Made by a program: the position numbers and the translations under genes. Below are positions 10,595 to 23,364 of a stretch of 64,000 nt of DNA, in pieces; positions within the stretch are counted from its first letter, which is position 1, and each line of letters starts with the position of its first letter. Origin of the DNA: Rhizophagus clarus (Eukaryota > Glomeromycota > Glomeromycetes > Glomerales > Glomeraceae); contig BLAL01000228.1 of the NCBI GenBank assembly GCA_015698045.1, forward strand, positions 609,001-673,000, written 5' to 3'. Under the pieces are notes generated by a model. It saw only the letters and a list, made by a program, of their open reading frames with translations, did not search any database and was not told the origin of the DNA.

Positions 10595-13500
10595 ATGAAC
10601 GTTGAACTTATTAACAATTTAAATGATTGGAATAAGTGGATTGAAGAAGCCATTTCTAAAAAACTTATTAGATATTTTGAATTCAAAGATTTTTCTAATG
10701 TTCAAGAAATTGGTTCCGGGGGCTTCGCAAAAGTTTGTCGTGCAAACTGAAAGAATTCTCATATCCGTTATGCGATAAAATCATTTTTTAAAATCGATAA
10801 TGCTACAATTAAAGCAATTTTTCATGAGGTAATAATTACAATTTTATTTATATTTCGTTATTTATTGTACTTTTTTGACGCAATATTTTTTTTTTTATTC
10901 CCTAGATACAACTTCAATGCCAAGTTGATTATCATATTAATGTCATCCATTTTTATGGTGTCACAAGTTTCATTAAAGGTATGATAAATCCATCATATTA
11001 TTTTATTTATAAAATACAATAATAATTAACTTATTTGTAAATTCCTCTGAATCAAAGAAAAGAATATTCATTAGTAATAGAACATGCTGATAATGGTACC
11101 TTCAGAAACTACTTGAAAGAAAATTACAAAAATCTCAATTGGAACAATAAATATAAACTTGCATTTCAATTAGTTCATGCAGTATCATGTTTACACGATG
11201 AAGGTATCATTCATCGTGATTTGGTAAATATTAAAAATTTATATGTTTTATTTTAACGATCATTTTACCCTAATTTAACTGTATTAATTTTATGTAATTA
11301 TTAATAGCACTCGAACAATGTGTTAGTCCATCAACATGATGTTAAGCTATCAGACTTTGGCTTATCGAAAAGAATTGAGGAAACATCCAACTCTCAATCA
11401 AAAACATTTGGATTAATTCCTTACACAGATCCAAAATGTTTTAATGAAAGTATAAAACCACCATATTTATTAAATAAAAAAAGTGATATTTATAGCATAG
11501 GTGTATTATTATGGAAAATATCAAGTGGTCGTCCTCCCTTTCATGATCGTATACCACATGGTGTTTGTTTGGCTATAAATATTTTACAAGGCCTTAGAGA
11601 GACACCCATACATGAAACGCCTGAAAATCATAAAAAACTTCATACCGGTATGTATAAATTACAATTATTAATATAGTTTTAAAAAAATACGATTTTAGTT
11701 AATCAAATAATTTTTTTTTTTTTTGTAGATTGTTGGAATATTGAACCTGATAATCGACTAACTATCAATCAAGTTGTTGATGAATTAAAAGCAATCATAA
11801 CAAAAGAAAACATAATTATAAAAGATTCTCATTTATATGATGATAAAAAAGATAATCAATCATCAAGTATCCACCAGCTCAATTCAGATGCTGAAATTTC
11901 TGAAGATAATTATTCATTTCATGGAAATTCATCTCAAGTTATTGATTTCACTAAATCAGAAGAAATAGAATCTTCAATATCATCATATAACCAAATTGAA
12001 AATAATTATGATATAATAGTTAAAGATATAATAAATTTTATAGAAAATAATGGTAGCGAAGTAGAAAGACAGGAAGTATTAAATTATTTTAATAATCAAA
12101 ACATAGCTGTGCAAGATATAAACAATTTATTATTAAAAAGTCATAACTCAGATTATATCTTTTTGTTTGGAAAATTTAATTATTTAGGAATTGGAACTGA
12201 TGTTAATAAAAGAAAAGCATTTGAATTATATCAAAAAGCAGCGAAGTTAGGAAATGCAAATGGAATATAAAATTTAGGATATTGTTATGATGAGGGAATC
12301 GGAACAGATATCGATAAGAAAAAGGCATTTGAATTATATCAAAAGGCAGCAAATTTAGGAAATGCATCAGGAATAAATAATTTAGGATATTGCTATGATG
12401 AGGGAATTGGGACTGACATTGACAAGAAAAAGGCATTTAAATTATATCAAAAAGCTGCAGAATTAGGAAATGCATCGGGAATAAACAATTTAGGATATTG
12501 CTATTATGAAGGAGTTGGAACTCATATTAATAAGAAAAAGGCATTCGAATTATATGGAAAGGCAGCAGATTTAGAAAATGCAAATGGAATATATTGTTTA
12601 GGAGTCTGTTATCAAAAAGGAATCGGAATTGATATTGATAAGAAAAAAGCATTTGAATTATATAAAAAAGCAGCAAACTTAGGAAATACATATGGAATAC
12701 TTAATTTAGGAATTTGTTATCAAAATGGAATTGGGATTGATACTAATAAGAAAAAGGCATTTGATTTATATCAGAAAGCTGCAGATTTAGGAAATACATT
12801 GGCAATATATAATTTAGGAGTTTGTTATCAAAGTGGAATTGGAACAGATATTGATAAAATAAGAGCATTTGAATTATATCAAAAAGCAGCAAATTTAGGG
12901 AATTCAGACGCAATAAATAATTTAGGAGTTTGTTATCAAGGTGGAATTGGAACAGATGTTAATAAGAAAAAAGCATTTGAATTATATCAAAGGGCAGCAG
13001 ATCTAGGAAATGCAGATGGAATATATAATTTAGGATATTGTTATAAAAATGGAATTGGTACATATATTGACGAGAAAAAGACGTTTGAATTATATAAAAA
13101 GGCTGCGGATTTAGGAAATGGGAATGGGATAAATAATATGGGATATTGCTATGAAAACGGAATTGGAGCAGATATTGATAAGAAAAAAGCATTTGAACAA
13201 TATAAAAAGGCTGCAGATTTAGGAAATATAAATGGAATATAATTTAGGATACTGCTATCGAAATGGAAACGGAACAGATATTAATAAGAAAAGAGCATTT
13301 GAGTTATATCAAAAGGTGGCAGATTTAGGGAATCCATTTGAAATAAATAGTTTGGGATACTGTTATGAAAATGGAATTGGTGCAGATATTAATAAGAAAA
13401 AAGCATTTGAATTATATAAAAAGGCTGCAGATTTAGGGAACGAATCTGGTATTAATAGTTTAGGATATTGTTATCGAAATGGAATTGGAACAGATATCGA

Positions 13501-14640
13501 TAAGAAAAAAGCATTTGAATTATATCAGAAAGCGGCGAACTTAGGAAATGCATTTGGAATAAATAGTTTAGGAAATTGTTATCAAAATGGAATTGGAATA
13601 GATATTGATAAGAAAAAAGCATTTGAGTTATATCAAAGAGCTGCAGATTTTGGAATATTTAATTTAGGATTTTTGTTACCAAAATGGAATTGGGACAGAT
13701 ATTGATAAAAAGAGGGCATTTAAATTATATCAAAAGGTGGCAGATTTAGGTAATGCAGAAGGAATAAGTATTTTAGGTTATTGTTATGAAAAAGGAGTTG
13801 GAACGAATATTAATAAGAAAAAGGCATTTAAATTATATCAAAAGGCAGCAGATTTAGGTAATGCAGATGGAATAGCTAGTTTAGGATATTGTTATAAAAA
13901 TAGAATTGGAATAGATATTGATGAGGAAATAGCATTTGAATTATTTAAGAATGCAGCAGCATTAGCAAATGCAGATGGAATTGTTAGTTTGGGAAATTGT
14001 TACAACGAGGGAATTGGAACAGATATTAATAAGAAAAAAGCATTTGAATTATATCAAGAGGCAGCAAATTTAGGAAATGCATATGGAATGCTTTATTTAG
14101 GAAATTTTTATCGAAACGGGATTGAAATAAATATTGATAATAAAATAGCATTTGAATTATATGAGAAGGCAGCATATTTAGGAAATTCAGATGGAATAAC
14201 TATTTTTGGGAAACTGTTATAATGAAGGAATTGGAACTGATGTTAATAAGGAAATGTCATTTGAATTATATCGTGAAGCAGCAAATTTAGGAAATGCATG
14301 TGGAATACTTAATTTAGGAATTTGTTTTCAATATGGAATTGGAACGGATATTGACAAAAAAAAGGCATTCGAGTTATACCAAAAAGCAGCAGATTTAGGA
14401 AATGCAATTGGAATACTAAATTTAGGAAATTGCTATCAAAATGGAATCGGAACAGACATTAATAAGAAAAAGGCGTTTAAATTATATAAAAAAGCGGCAA
14501 AATTAGGAAATGCATCTGGAATAAATAGTTTAAATAAAATAATTCAACAAGGTAGTCTTACTTTTGTGTATGAAAATGGAAGAAGAATTGTTAGAAATTT
14601 TAATGATACAATTTATTGGTACAAAAATTCATTTGAGTAA
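10595..14640 (+). pseudogene. TKL-type kinase with Sel1 repeats, paralogue A (broken)
   Basis: The structure follows intact paralogue B: exons 10595-10828, 10906-10978, ~11051-11223, 11308-11647 and 11729-14640. Visible kinase parts are GSGGFAKV, AIKSF, HRDL at an exon end, SDFGLSKR, DIYSIGVLLWKISSGRPPF and DNRLT. The last exon encodes a polar linker and about 22 Sel1 units of 36 residues (consensus GIGTDIDKKKAFELYQKAAD then LGNANGINNLGYCY), three times as many as in B. Breaks: the Trp codon of RANW is TGA (10748-10750), the exon 3 acceptor AG is lost (CTCTG), a TAA sits in the first Sel1 unit (12268-12270), and the frame shifts near 13240, 13660 and 14215. The repeat array otherwise stays close to consensus, suggesting recent decay or continuing exchange with relatives. 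A few breaks could be assembly errors, but six are unlikely to be. Confidence 0.85.
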
Positions 14641-16752
14641 ATTATAAAATTTAGCGAATAATAGATAGTAATTTAAAACTTTTAATTTTTATAATTTTGT
14701 AAATTTAATTAAAAAATTTTTTTTTAAAGCAAAAATTATATTTCTACTAATAAGTTTAAATTTACGTATAACAGAGTTTGTTGCCTATTCCGGTATTGAT
14801 GAATCCTTCTTTCTAAATAAAGTTCTTAAAAAATATTCAAATGAAACTATCAAAGAAAATTATAAGCAATATGTACTGTACCGTCCGTACATATGTAAAA
14901 ATGTTAAGACGTTTGTTTTTTTTTTCTTTAAAAATTAGAAATAATCGTTAAATTTTCCTTTTCTTTTTTTTTATTTTCGTGTTTTAAATAAATTAAAATA
15001 ATTCACATCCACAGAAAATGTACGGGAAAACACGCACCCACATATCATGAACTTTTAGCCATTTCAACCATTTTAATAATTACTAACCAAGTACATCTTT
15101 TCATTTATGTACTGCAGTAATTTTCCAGGTATTTTAGAAAATTTGCGTCTAGTACTTGTCCGAATGATGAATTAATTGTAAAAATTTGTGACCAATCACA
15201 CGGAATATATCTAATAGCACAGAAAGCCTAAATTCAAATTTTGAGATGGAAGCCTTTGTCCTTAATAAATATCGATTAACTATATTATATGTAAACCATT
15301 CGATTATAAAGTTTATTAGCTTATGCGTAAATCTTCTCAACTTAGTCTTAAAAGTAGATGAAAAAATAAAGGTGTTCGGCAAATGACTTGTAATGACAAA
15401 GTCACAAATGACGATGTCATTTGGTATTTGGCATTTGATTGCTAAAACATTATCATGTAATTTGGTCATTTAATTAATATTGTATATTTTATAAGATTTT
15501 ATTGTTTTTTACTTAAAATAATGAAGTCATAATTTTTTAAAAAAAATTTAATTTATTTTTGAAAGAAACTCTTTACTGAGTAGTACTAAAAGATACAGTT
15601 ATAGATCAAATACATTTAGTAAGAAAGTGATAACAAGTATATATTATCTACAAATGCACAATTGAAACCAGACAAGACCTTCTGGATACGCCATTAGAAA
15701 AGATCTAGATAGCTGAGTCATCTAGACTCTAAAAGCGATCCAATTAACATTAAGCCGCCAGAACTAACACGACTCTTAGTATCACAGCTGTTGCGCCGTG
15801 AAACAACTATTACTCATTTTCATTATATTCTTTCTAACGTGTAATTTCTATCATATTCCTTTTTGGCGAATGTTCTGATGATATAACATATCTATCATTC
15901 AACCATTTAAATTATCTATTAGTTTCTCTATTGAATGATGATGTGTGACAGACGTGTCACAATTTTCATGCAATGCCAATAAATTTTTTAAAATTATTCC
16001 TAAAATTATGCGTAATTGACGCAGAAAATTTAATTTGAACATCTTATCAAATTATGCATCTGCTGCTTGAATATGACATTAATAAAGTTTAGAATAAAAA
16101 AAAATAAAAAATAAATAAATGATTGCACCATTGTAACGCACGTTTGGAATAACAGTTTATATCTACTTAAATATGTAATAAATAAATATGATAAAAGAAA
16201 TGGTGTGTTTACATATCGGAAGTTGGGCCTTAATTATCTATAACCAATACCCCAAAATTATTAACGTCGAGTGATTTGACCGGGTTAAAAGCACCCTAAA
16301 ATAGACATATCACTCATCTATACAACTAATTTTATTGGTCAATATTAAACAATTGGTATGACTGTCACAAACATAATGTCCCCTATAATTCTAGTGACTT
16401 CCTCTATTGGCCGATATGATATTGATAGAATATCACAAACTAGTAATCGTAATATTGATAATTTTCCTATTTTATTCAAAATTGCTCAAAGTATCTAGGG
16501 ATACCTGTGATGTCTATACTTAGTGAATGTTTATTTAGAGATGCAGGCAAACAAATAACTGGTAAGTTAAAAGAAATAGAGAATATTATAATCTATTTTT
16601 AATTGATCGTCTATCTTATAAAGACTGTGTAACTGTAACTTATGTTAGTTCAAAAAGTAGTTAGCAAACAATACCATTTAGGTGTAATTTATGAACGTGT
16701 TTGTTATAGTCAAAAGTAAATTCATGTTGATTACACGATATTTACAGTATAT
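14641..16752. other. Intergenic; one unassigned open stretch and a dispersed repeat copy
   Basis: A 50-60 codon open stretch without a useful ATG at about 14759-14938 reads ITEFVAYSGIDESFFLNKVL and KKYSNETIKENYKQYV; it may be an exon remnant but is not recognised. 15275-15350 matches the dispersed repeat also found at 25800-25965, 51640-51860 and 60970-61104 (shared ATATGTAAACCA and ATTATAAAGTTTA). The rest shows nothing. Confidence 0.35.
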
Positions 16753-17473
16753 CATATGGCCGATCAGCAGAATTAAGGGCTAAGGTCAACTAATGTTCAA
16801 TCAGTTGAGTGGCGCAGTTCCGATTAAAATCAAACCCGTTCCCAAATAAAAATGATCAAATATTATATTAAAAAAAATAACCCTTTCAAATTTCTATTAC
16901 AAAATTTACTTCTTTAATTAAAACAAATAAATCCATCCTAAAAAATAAAGGAAAATACTATAGAGTTAGTTTATTAAAAAAAAAAAAATTCATAATATTT
17001 AACGAAAAAATAATAAATAATTAATAAATTATTTAAAATAATTACTAGTAAATAAATCTTAATTAAATGTTTTATTAATTCGAAATTCAATCTGCTGTAA
17101 TTTAATAAATTACATTTAAAGCTATTAATTATGATTTTTTGAATATTTCTATCGAATAATGTATTTTTTTTCTCACAGATTGTAAAAAAACTTCCAAAGA
17201 ATAAAAAGAGAGCTACAGCTTGTATTTAAAGCAGAAAAACTGTTATATATGCTTTCAAATCTTTTCAGCTTACCTAACTTAAAAACTGATGGGGAACTGA
17301 TGGGGAAATAATAGAGAAACTAACGGAGTTTGCAAATGAAAAAAAATATTTTATTACGACTTAAAACATATCACACGACCCTATAACACAATGTGATTTG
17401 ATTTCTGAAACGTAATTTTATTTCATAACTTACAAATATCCTAATTTCTTTAATTCCGCTGATCGGTCATATG
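16753..17473. mobile_element. 721-bp inverted-repeat element (non-autonomous)
   Basis: The left end CATATGGCCGATCAGCAGAA, continuing TTAA, is mirrored at the right end by TTAATTCCGCTGATCGGTCA, continuing TATG: 24 bases with two mismatches. The interior is AT-rich and non-coding. The flanks (TATAT left, TTATA right) do not give a clean target duplication, so the superfamily is unknown. It is probably a MITE. Confidence 0.65.
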
Positions 17474-17749
17474 TTATAATCAGTTTTTTTTTTTGATTGA
17501 TCCCAAGTTATCGTATAATTATATTTAAATATAGTCCTTATAACAAATTGACAGTTAATATGATAAAAACAAATTTCGTAATTCTAAAGCAAAGTTCGAT
17601 TGTTCAAGCGATAATTTACTTTCGACCTCATCATAACATTATTCGTCTCCAGGAGTATAGGTAAGTGGGAAATTGTCATTATTATTAATTTCACCTTTGA
17701 GATTTCGTTATTAATAATTTTACTTAGGTACAGTACATACTCATTTCAA

Positions 17750-18415
17750 TAAAGATGAATTTATAGATATTTGATTTTGATGTCGAGAAACGCATATCCA
17801 GTATAGCAAAAAAATTTCGATATATCGGATTTCATATAAAATCATGTGATAATCCGGTATACCAAAATTTTTACTGTGTATATGTGACGTAACAAAAATA
17901 AAAAAAAGTCTCTGTATTTATAAAATTATCAAATATTTCACTTTTCCGTTAATAATTTTTTGTTTTTCATCAATCAATTAAGATTATTTAAAAAAACAAT
18001 TCTCCCTTGTTTTCTCTTTATCTTTCCCTCCCCTTGTCTTGTTCGTATTTTATTTCTTTCCTAAATTACTTCAAGTGATAGAGGTCGTGAAAATGAATAT
18101 AAAATATTTTTAATTGAATATAATTATATACATAAATTCAGCAGACCCAGATTTTTATAATTCTGGCCAAATTTAAGATCTACCGCAACACGTTACTTCA
18201 ATTTTATTGGTTAATGAGCACATGATCCAGTTTATCGAATTATTTTTATTATAACTGGTTAGAAATTTGATCCGTTATAGCGAATATCGAGATTTTACTA
18301 GTAAATTCCGGTATATCGAAACTATTTCAATATACGTGATTTGGTTCCAGCAAAAAAATCCGGTTTACTGTTTATCGAAGATCTGGTTTATTGAATTTCA
18401 CTGTGTATATTGTTG
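17750..18415. mobile_element. Degenerate mariner/pogo-type TIR remnants
   Basis: Several pieces resemble the ends of the MITE at 39077: TTTCGATATATCGGA (~17815), CCGGTATATCGAAAC (~18308) and, at the right edge, GGTTTATTGAATTTCACTGT. The motif family CAGTnAAAnTTCGATATACC is typical of Tc1/mariner-pogo TIRs. No clean pair of ends with TA duplication can be set, so this is one or two old copies. Confidence 0.35.
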
Positions 18416-18712
18416 AAATATAACACATACTATATTTATAAAATGTTGTTTTTGTGAAGTAAAAAAAAAGAAATAAAAATAAAAATATATATTATAATAA
18501 AAATAACTTATTCTACTTACCCAAATAGTTTAAAACTTTTGTGGTCACCTAGATGCAGGTGATTCTCCGAATTTCTATTGAAACCCTTTATTAGAAATGA
18601 ATGATCGACAGTTACCTCTTATTGTTCTTAAATGGCTAAAAAAAAAAAAAAATTCAATTTTTTGAAAAGCAATAAACTGAATTCTGTAGTAAGAATTTTT
18701 CTGTACCCAATC
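18416..18712. other. 5' flank and leader of paralogue B
   Basis: The leader shows homology to the leaders of A and C (GTAAGAATTTTTCTGTACCCA just before the ATG). An in-frame ATG at 18632 would add 27 residues beginning MAKKKKKFNFLKS. A and C do not preserve an equivalent open frame, so the start at 18713 (MSKNVELINN, shared with C as MSKNV) is preferred. Confidence 0.5.
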
Positions 18713-21133
18713 ATGTCTAAAAACGTTGAACTTATTAACAATTCAAATGATTGGAATGAATGGATTGAAGATGCCATTTCTAAAAAAAACATTAGATATT
18801 ATGAATACAAAGATTTTTCTAATATTCAAGAAATTGGTTCCGGAGGCTTCGCAAAAGTTTGCCGTGCAAACTGGAAGAATTCTCATATCCGTTATGCATT
18901 AAAATCATTTATTAAAATCGATAATGCTACAATTAAAGCAATTGTTCGTGAGGTAATTATAATTTCATATTTTATTATTTATTATAGTCATATGGATTTT
19001 TTTGACGCAATATTTTTTTCCCCTAGATTCAACTTCACCGCCAAGTTGATTATCACGATAATGTCATCCGTTTTTATGGTGTCACAAGTTCTATTAAGGG
19101 TATGATAAGTTCATCATATTATTTTATAATATACAATAACTAACTAACTAATTTGCAAATTTTTCTTTTTAAAAAAGAAAATCAAAGAAAAGAATATTCA
19201 TTAGTCATAGAATATGCTGATAATGGTACCCTCCGAAACTATTTGAAAGAAAATTTCGAAAATCTCAATTGGAATGATAAATATAAACTTGCATTTCAAT
19301 TAGTTCACGCAGTATCATGTTTACACGAAGAAGGGATCATTCATCGGGATTTGGTAAATATTAATTTATATATATATTATATTTATTTTAATGATTATTT
19401 CATCTTAATTTAATTGTATTATTTCTATGTAATTATAAATAGCATTCTAACAATGTGTTAGTCCATCAGCATGCTGTTAAGCTATCAGATTTTGGCTTAT
19501 CGAAAAGCATTGAAGAAACATCCAACTCTCAATCAAAAGCATTTGGATTAATTCCTTACACAGATCCCAAAAGTTTTAATAGAAATATAACACCGTTATA
19601 TTTATTAAATAAAAAAAGTGATGTTTATAGTATTGGCGTATTATTGTGGGAAATATCAAGCGGCCAACCTCCTTTTCATGGTACATCATATGATGTTAGT
19701 TTAGCTATAAGTATTTTACAAGGCCTTAGAGAAACACCTATACCTGAAACTCCTAAAAATTATATAAAGATTTATACCGGTGTGTATTAATTACACTTTA
19801 ATATTATTATGGTTTATAAATATAAATGATATAATTTTAATTAATTGAAATATTTTTTTTTTTTTTTCTTTTTGTAGATTGTTGGAATATTGAACCTGAT
19901 AATCGACCTACTATCAATCAAGTGATTGATGAATTAAAAGCAATTATAATAAAAGAAAACATAATTATAAAAGATTTTCACTTATATAATGATAACAAAG
20001 AAATCAACCAATCATCAATTAATCACCAGCCCAATTCTAATACTGAAAATTTAGAAAATAGTTATTCTTCATTTCATGAAAATTCACAAATTATTGATTT
20101 CACTGATGTAAAAGAAATAGAATCATCAATATCATCAAATAACCAAACTGAGAATGAGAATGAGAATGATTTCAATATAATTGTTAATGATATAACCAAT
20201 TTTCTTAAAAATAATAGTAATGAAATAGGAAAACAGGAAGTACTAAATTATCTTAAGAATCAAAATATAACTTTGCAAGAAATAAATAATTTATTATTAA
20301 ATGATCAAAATAACTCGAATTATATTTTTTTACTTGGAAATTTTAACTATTTAGGAATTGGAACAGATAGTGATAAAAAAAAGGCATTTGAATTATATCA
20401 AAAGGCAGCAAATTTAGGTAATGTGAATGGAATAAATTATTTAGGATATTGCTATCAAAATGGAATTGAAACAGATATTGATAAGAAAAAAGCATTTGAA
20501 TTATATCAAAAGGCAGCAGTTTTGGGAAATGAAGGTGGAATACATAATTTAGGATATTGTTATCAAATTGGAATTGGTACAGATATTGATAAGAAAAAAG
20601 CATTTGAATTATATCAAAAGGCAGCAGATTTAGGAAATGCATCAGGAATAAATAGTTTAGGATATTGTTATCAAAATGGAATTGGAACAGATATTGATAA
20701 GAAAAAGGCATTTGAATTATTTCAAAAGATAGCAGATTTAGGGAATGCAGATGGAATGCAAAATTTAGGATATTGTTATCAAAATGGAATTGGAACTGAT
20801 ATTGACAAGAAAAAGGCATTTGAATTATTTCAAAAGGCGGCAGATTTAGGAAATGTGATTGGAATAAATAATTTAGGATATTATTATCAAAGTGGAATTG
20901 GAACAGACGTTGATAAGAAAAAGGCATTTGAATTATTTCAAATGGCTGCAGATTTACGTTATGCATTAGGAATAAATAATTTAGGAAACTGTTATTATTT
21001 TGGAATTGGAACAGATATTGACAAGAAAAAAGCATCTGAATTATATCAAAAGGCAGCAGATTTAGGAAATAACAAAGTTCAACATAATCTTTCTTTTGTG
21101 TATGAAATGACAAGGTCATTTTTAAAAATATAA
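18713..21133 (+). CDS. TKL-type protein kinase with seven C-terminal Sel1 repeats, paralogue B
   Basis: Exons 18713-18952, 19027-19099, 19178-19353, 19443-19779 and 19878-21133 give 693 residues; every intron is GT-AG and AT-rich. The kinase domain spans ~36-300: glycine loop IGSGGFAKV (41-49), Lys64 in YALKSF, Glu80, LVIEYADNGTLRNYL, catalytic loop HRDLHSNN (Asp162, Asn167), DFGLS (179-183), SDVYSIGVLLWEISSGQPPF and DNRPT. All catalytic residues are present, so activity is expected; the APE motif is replaced by PYTDPKSF. A polar Asn/Ser/Glu linker (~300-420) precedes seven 36-residue Sel1 units (~425-680), which form an alpha solenoid for protein binding. Substrate and pathway are unknown; a signalling role in the cytosol is inferred. 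The C-terminus is short relative to C: a frame slip near 21119 ends the protein at SFLKI, and the lost tail (NKAIFYYKKSA) is still readable downstream. Confidence 0.88.
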
Positions 21134-21590
21134 ATAAAGCAATTTTTTATTACAAAAAATCAGCTAAATAGGTTAAGATGTAAAATGAGTTGTAATTTTA
21201 ATGAATATTATGATTTTTAATTGGTTTATATATTTTTTGGTTATTAAGTTGTAAAAATTTAATTTATTGCTGTTTTTAAAATAGTAATGTAAAATAAAAG
21301 AAAAAGAAAATAGATGTATTTAATCATTGCGTAAAGCAGCAATGATTTTTTTCACAGTAGTACATGCAAATTCCATGGAATTTGTAAAAATCAATATAAC
21401 TATTGCCATTTATTAAAATATCAAATTTTAATCTATAATATTACTTAAATTCTTAAATAGACTAATTTTTTTTTTTGCTATGTATTTAAAGTTCTGAGAC
21501 TACATCATATACTAAAATTACTAACATCTATCGATCATAAATCATAATTACTATGACTCTGGTACAAAATCTTGTATTTCATTTTTTTTT
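21134..21590. other. 3' flank of paralogue B, shared with C and D
   Basis: The flank contains TTCCATGGAATTTGTAAA (~21371) and a following ~150 bases that match the 3' flanks of C (from ~49740) and D (from ~63370 leftward). Paralogues C and D carry the palindromic pair CCATGG...CCATGG where B has one CCATGG. No gene is present. Confidence 0.6.
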
Positions 21591-21599
21591 TTTTAGGAA

Positions 21600-21923
21600 A
21601 ATTTTGCTAACGTTTTATTCACTTTATGTAGGTTATAGGTCCTGGACGTCCATTATTCTTGAGTGATGAATAAGTTTCAATATATCGAAACTTTCAATAA
21701 TTCTTTCTTTTAGAAAGTACTTTATTGACATTTCTTTTTTCTTTGTAGGTTTCAGGCATTTTCTTTAAGTAATAGAAGATATGTATGTGGTACAGTAAGT
21801 TTTAATACTTTCAAAACTTTATAATTTTCTTTTTAGGAAACTTTTATTAATATTTCATTTTTTCTTTTGCAGGATTCGGCTTCAGTTATTGCAATCAATA
21901 CATATTTGTATAAAGCTTTTTAA
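21600..21923 (+). other. Candidate terminal exons of an unrecognised spliced gene or pseudogene
   Basis: Exon-like pieces follow good acceptors: 21632 on (after TTTATGTAG, coding VIGPGRPLFLSDE in one frame), 21749-21794 (after TTTCTTTGTAG, donor GTAAGT) and 21873-21923 (after TTTTCTTTTGCAG). The last two join in frame as FQAFSLSNRRYVCGT and DSASVIAINTYLYKAF, then TAA. The spacing and intron style match the genes here. No start or family can be identified, and the first piece does not join cleanly, so it may be a broken 3' end. Confidence 0.35.
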
Positions 21924-23149
21924 TATTATTTTATTAGTTAAGAACGCATTGTTCATTTATAAATTGTAATCTAGTTTAATTATAATAATACGAAAATTAA
22001 ATATAATTTTATTATTTCAGTTAGTTTTTTACTTACAATATACTGTTCAATTAAGTAATTCTTATAAATCTAAATAAGATTTTTTGGTAATTACTACTGT
22101 AGTGCATAGTATTGCCAGGACCAATAAATATATTATATAGGGGTAGGTTCACTGATGCATCGTTATCATGATAATGGAGTTGACAGATTTGATATATATA
22201 TATATAGCGTATTTTTTGGCTGAACATACATATATCATAATATACACATATTTGACTAATCGCATTTTGATATTAGCTTTAATATACATATATATATATA
22301 TATTGATAAATTGTTAACTTCTAAAATAAACAAACGTATGAACTAAGGTAAAAAAAAAAAAAAAATGAAAAAAAGGATGTTATTGAAAAAATAATAAAAT
22401 AGGATTTTTATTGTTTTTACAAGTAATACTGTAATTTCGCAAGATTTTTAACATCAGGTGTCAATTTTCATACCATTCATATGAAAAACCCTTGCGTACA
22501 GACAGCACAGCACGAAGTATATATATACATAATATATTTAAAATTAAATAATATATAGACAAATTTTTAATTTTTCTAAATAGCGAGATATTTTAAATAT
22601 TTTCAATATCATCATTAATTGGTTTACAAGCAACATCTATCGATTGATAAATTTGTTTTGAATTGTTACTCTGTTAACTTTATTACGTATTATATATTGG
22701 GAATTGAAATTTAAAATTTGATTATTCAGATTGGTTATTAAATGAAAGTCTATCGAGTAAATTTCATATGCCCGATGGTTCTACTGTACTTTTTTGAAGC
22801 CGATTACTTTAACCTACCCGCCGCGCAGTTCGGGTTCAACCACGTAATATTTGGGAAAACCTATCGGATTAAATTAACAGGAATATCATTATTGCCTATT
22901 TTTACCGATATACTGTATATGCGAAATTCAAAATATTAACCTGATGTTTACAATAAATTTATTAATATATACGATTTTATTATTTAAAATTATAAAATTA
23001 AATTATATTACAAATACAGACACATTCTTGACTAATAAAACTATATAAAAACTGACTTTTTTTTCAAATCAAATGATGAAAAAAATTAATTTCGATGATA
23101 TAAACAACATGTCGTCTTTGATATTCCTTTCCTTCGATACGATGACGAG
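21924..23149. other. Intergenic AT-rich DNA, nothing supportable
   Basis: This holds TA-dinucleotide runs (22195-22206, 22285-22300), an A-run near 22350 and a GC-richer patch at 22740-22900 with a 65-codon open frame (22742-22939) that resembles nothing known and is probably chance. Confidence 0.4.
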
Positions 23150-23362
23150 AAATATCTAGAAATACTACCTAAGATTCCATGAGACTTATAACTGGGCAAT
23201 ATAGCTTCGACATCCCATCCTTATTGTATTTTACTTTCATTTACCACCTGGTAAATGAATTCTTGACTGGTTCGTGATCAGCTAGTAATTAATCGCTAAT
23301 CAAATTTACATATACGATAATTTCAAATTTGATAAGAAAATTTTATTTCTCCGTTATATATG
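23150..23362. repeat. Dispersed repeat copy; empty site for the mariner MITE
   Basis: CCTAAGATT.CATGAG, TAGCTT.GACATC, ACC.GGTAAAT.AAT, TTCGTGATCAGCTA and TTTCTCCGTTAT.TATGAGA are shared in order with 38985-39690. In this copy the TA at 23227-23228 is single; in the other it is split by the 488-bp MITE at 39077-39564. This copy therefore preserves the pre-insertion state. Confidence 0.75.
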
Positions 23363-23364
23363 AG

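Noticed and set aside
14759-14938. A separate gene directly downstream of paralogue A (ITEFVAYSGIDESFFLNKVL).
   Set aside because: No start codon or splice acceptor is convincing and the length is within chance for this composition; mentioned only in the intergenic entry.
15940-16460. Possible solo LTR, based on TGTGACAGACGTGTCACA-like and CTGTCACAAACATA-like segments.
   Set aside because: No matching pair of ends, no flanking duplication and no second copy in the window.
18632-18712. The upstream ATG as the start of paralogue B.
   Set aside because: It would add a Lys-rich 27-residue extension that has no counterpart in A or C, whose homologous sequence is a non-coding leader.
20343-21119. 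258-codon minus-strand reading frame opposite the Sel1 repeats of paralogue B (similar ones opposite A, C and D, e.g. 12203-12436, 49046-49339, 63569-63841).
   Set aside because: The 108-bp repeat keeps the antisense phase free of stops in every unit; the translation is a periodic HFLNLLPFDIIQMPFSCQYL string with no independent features.
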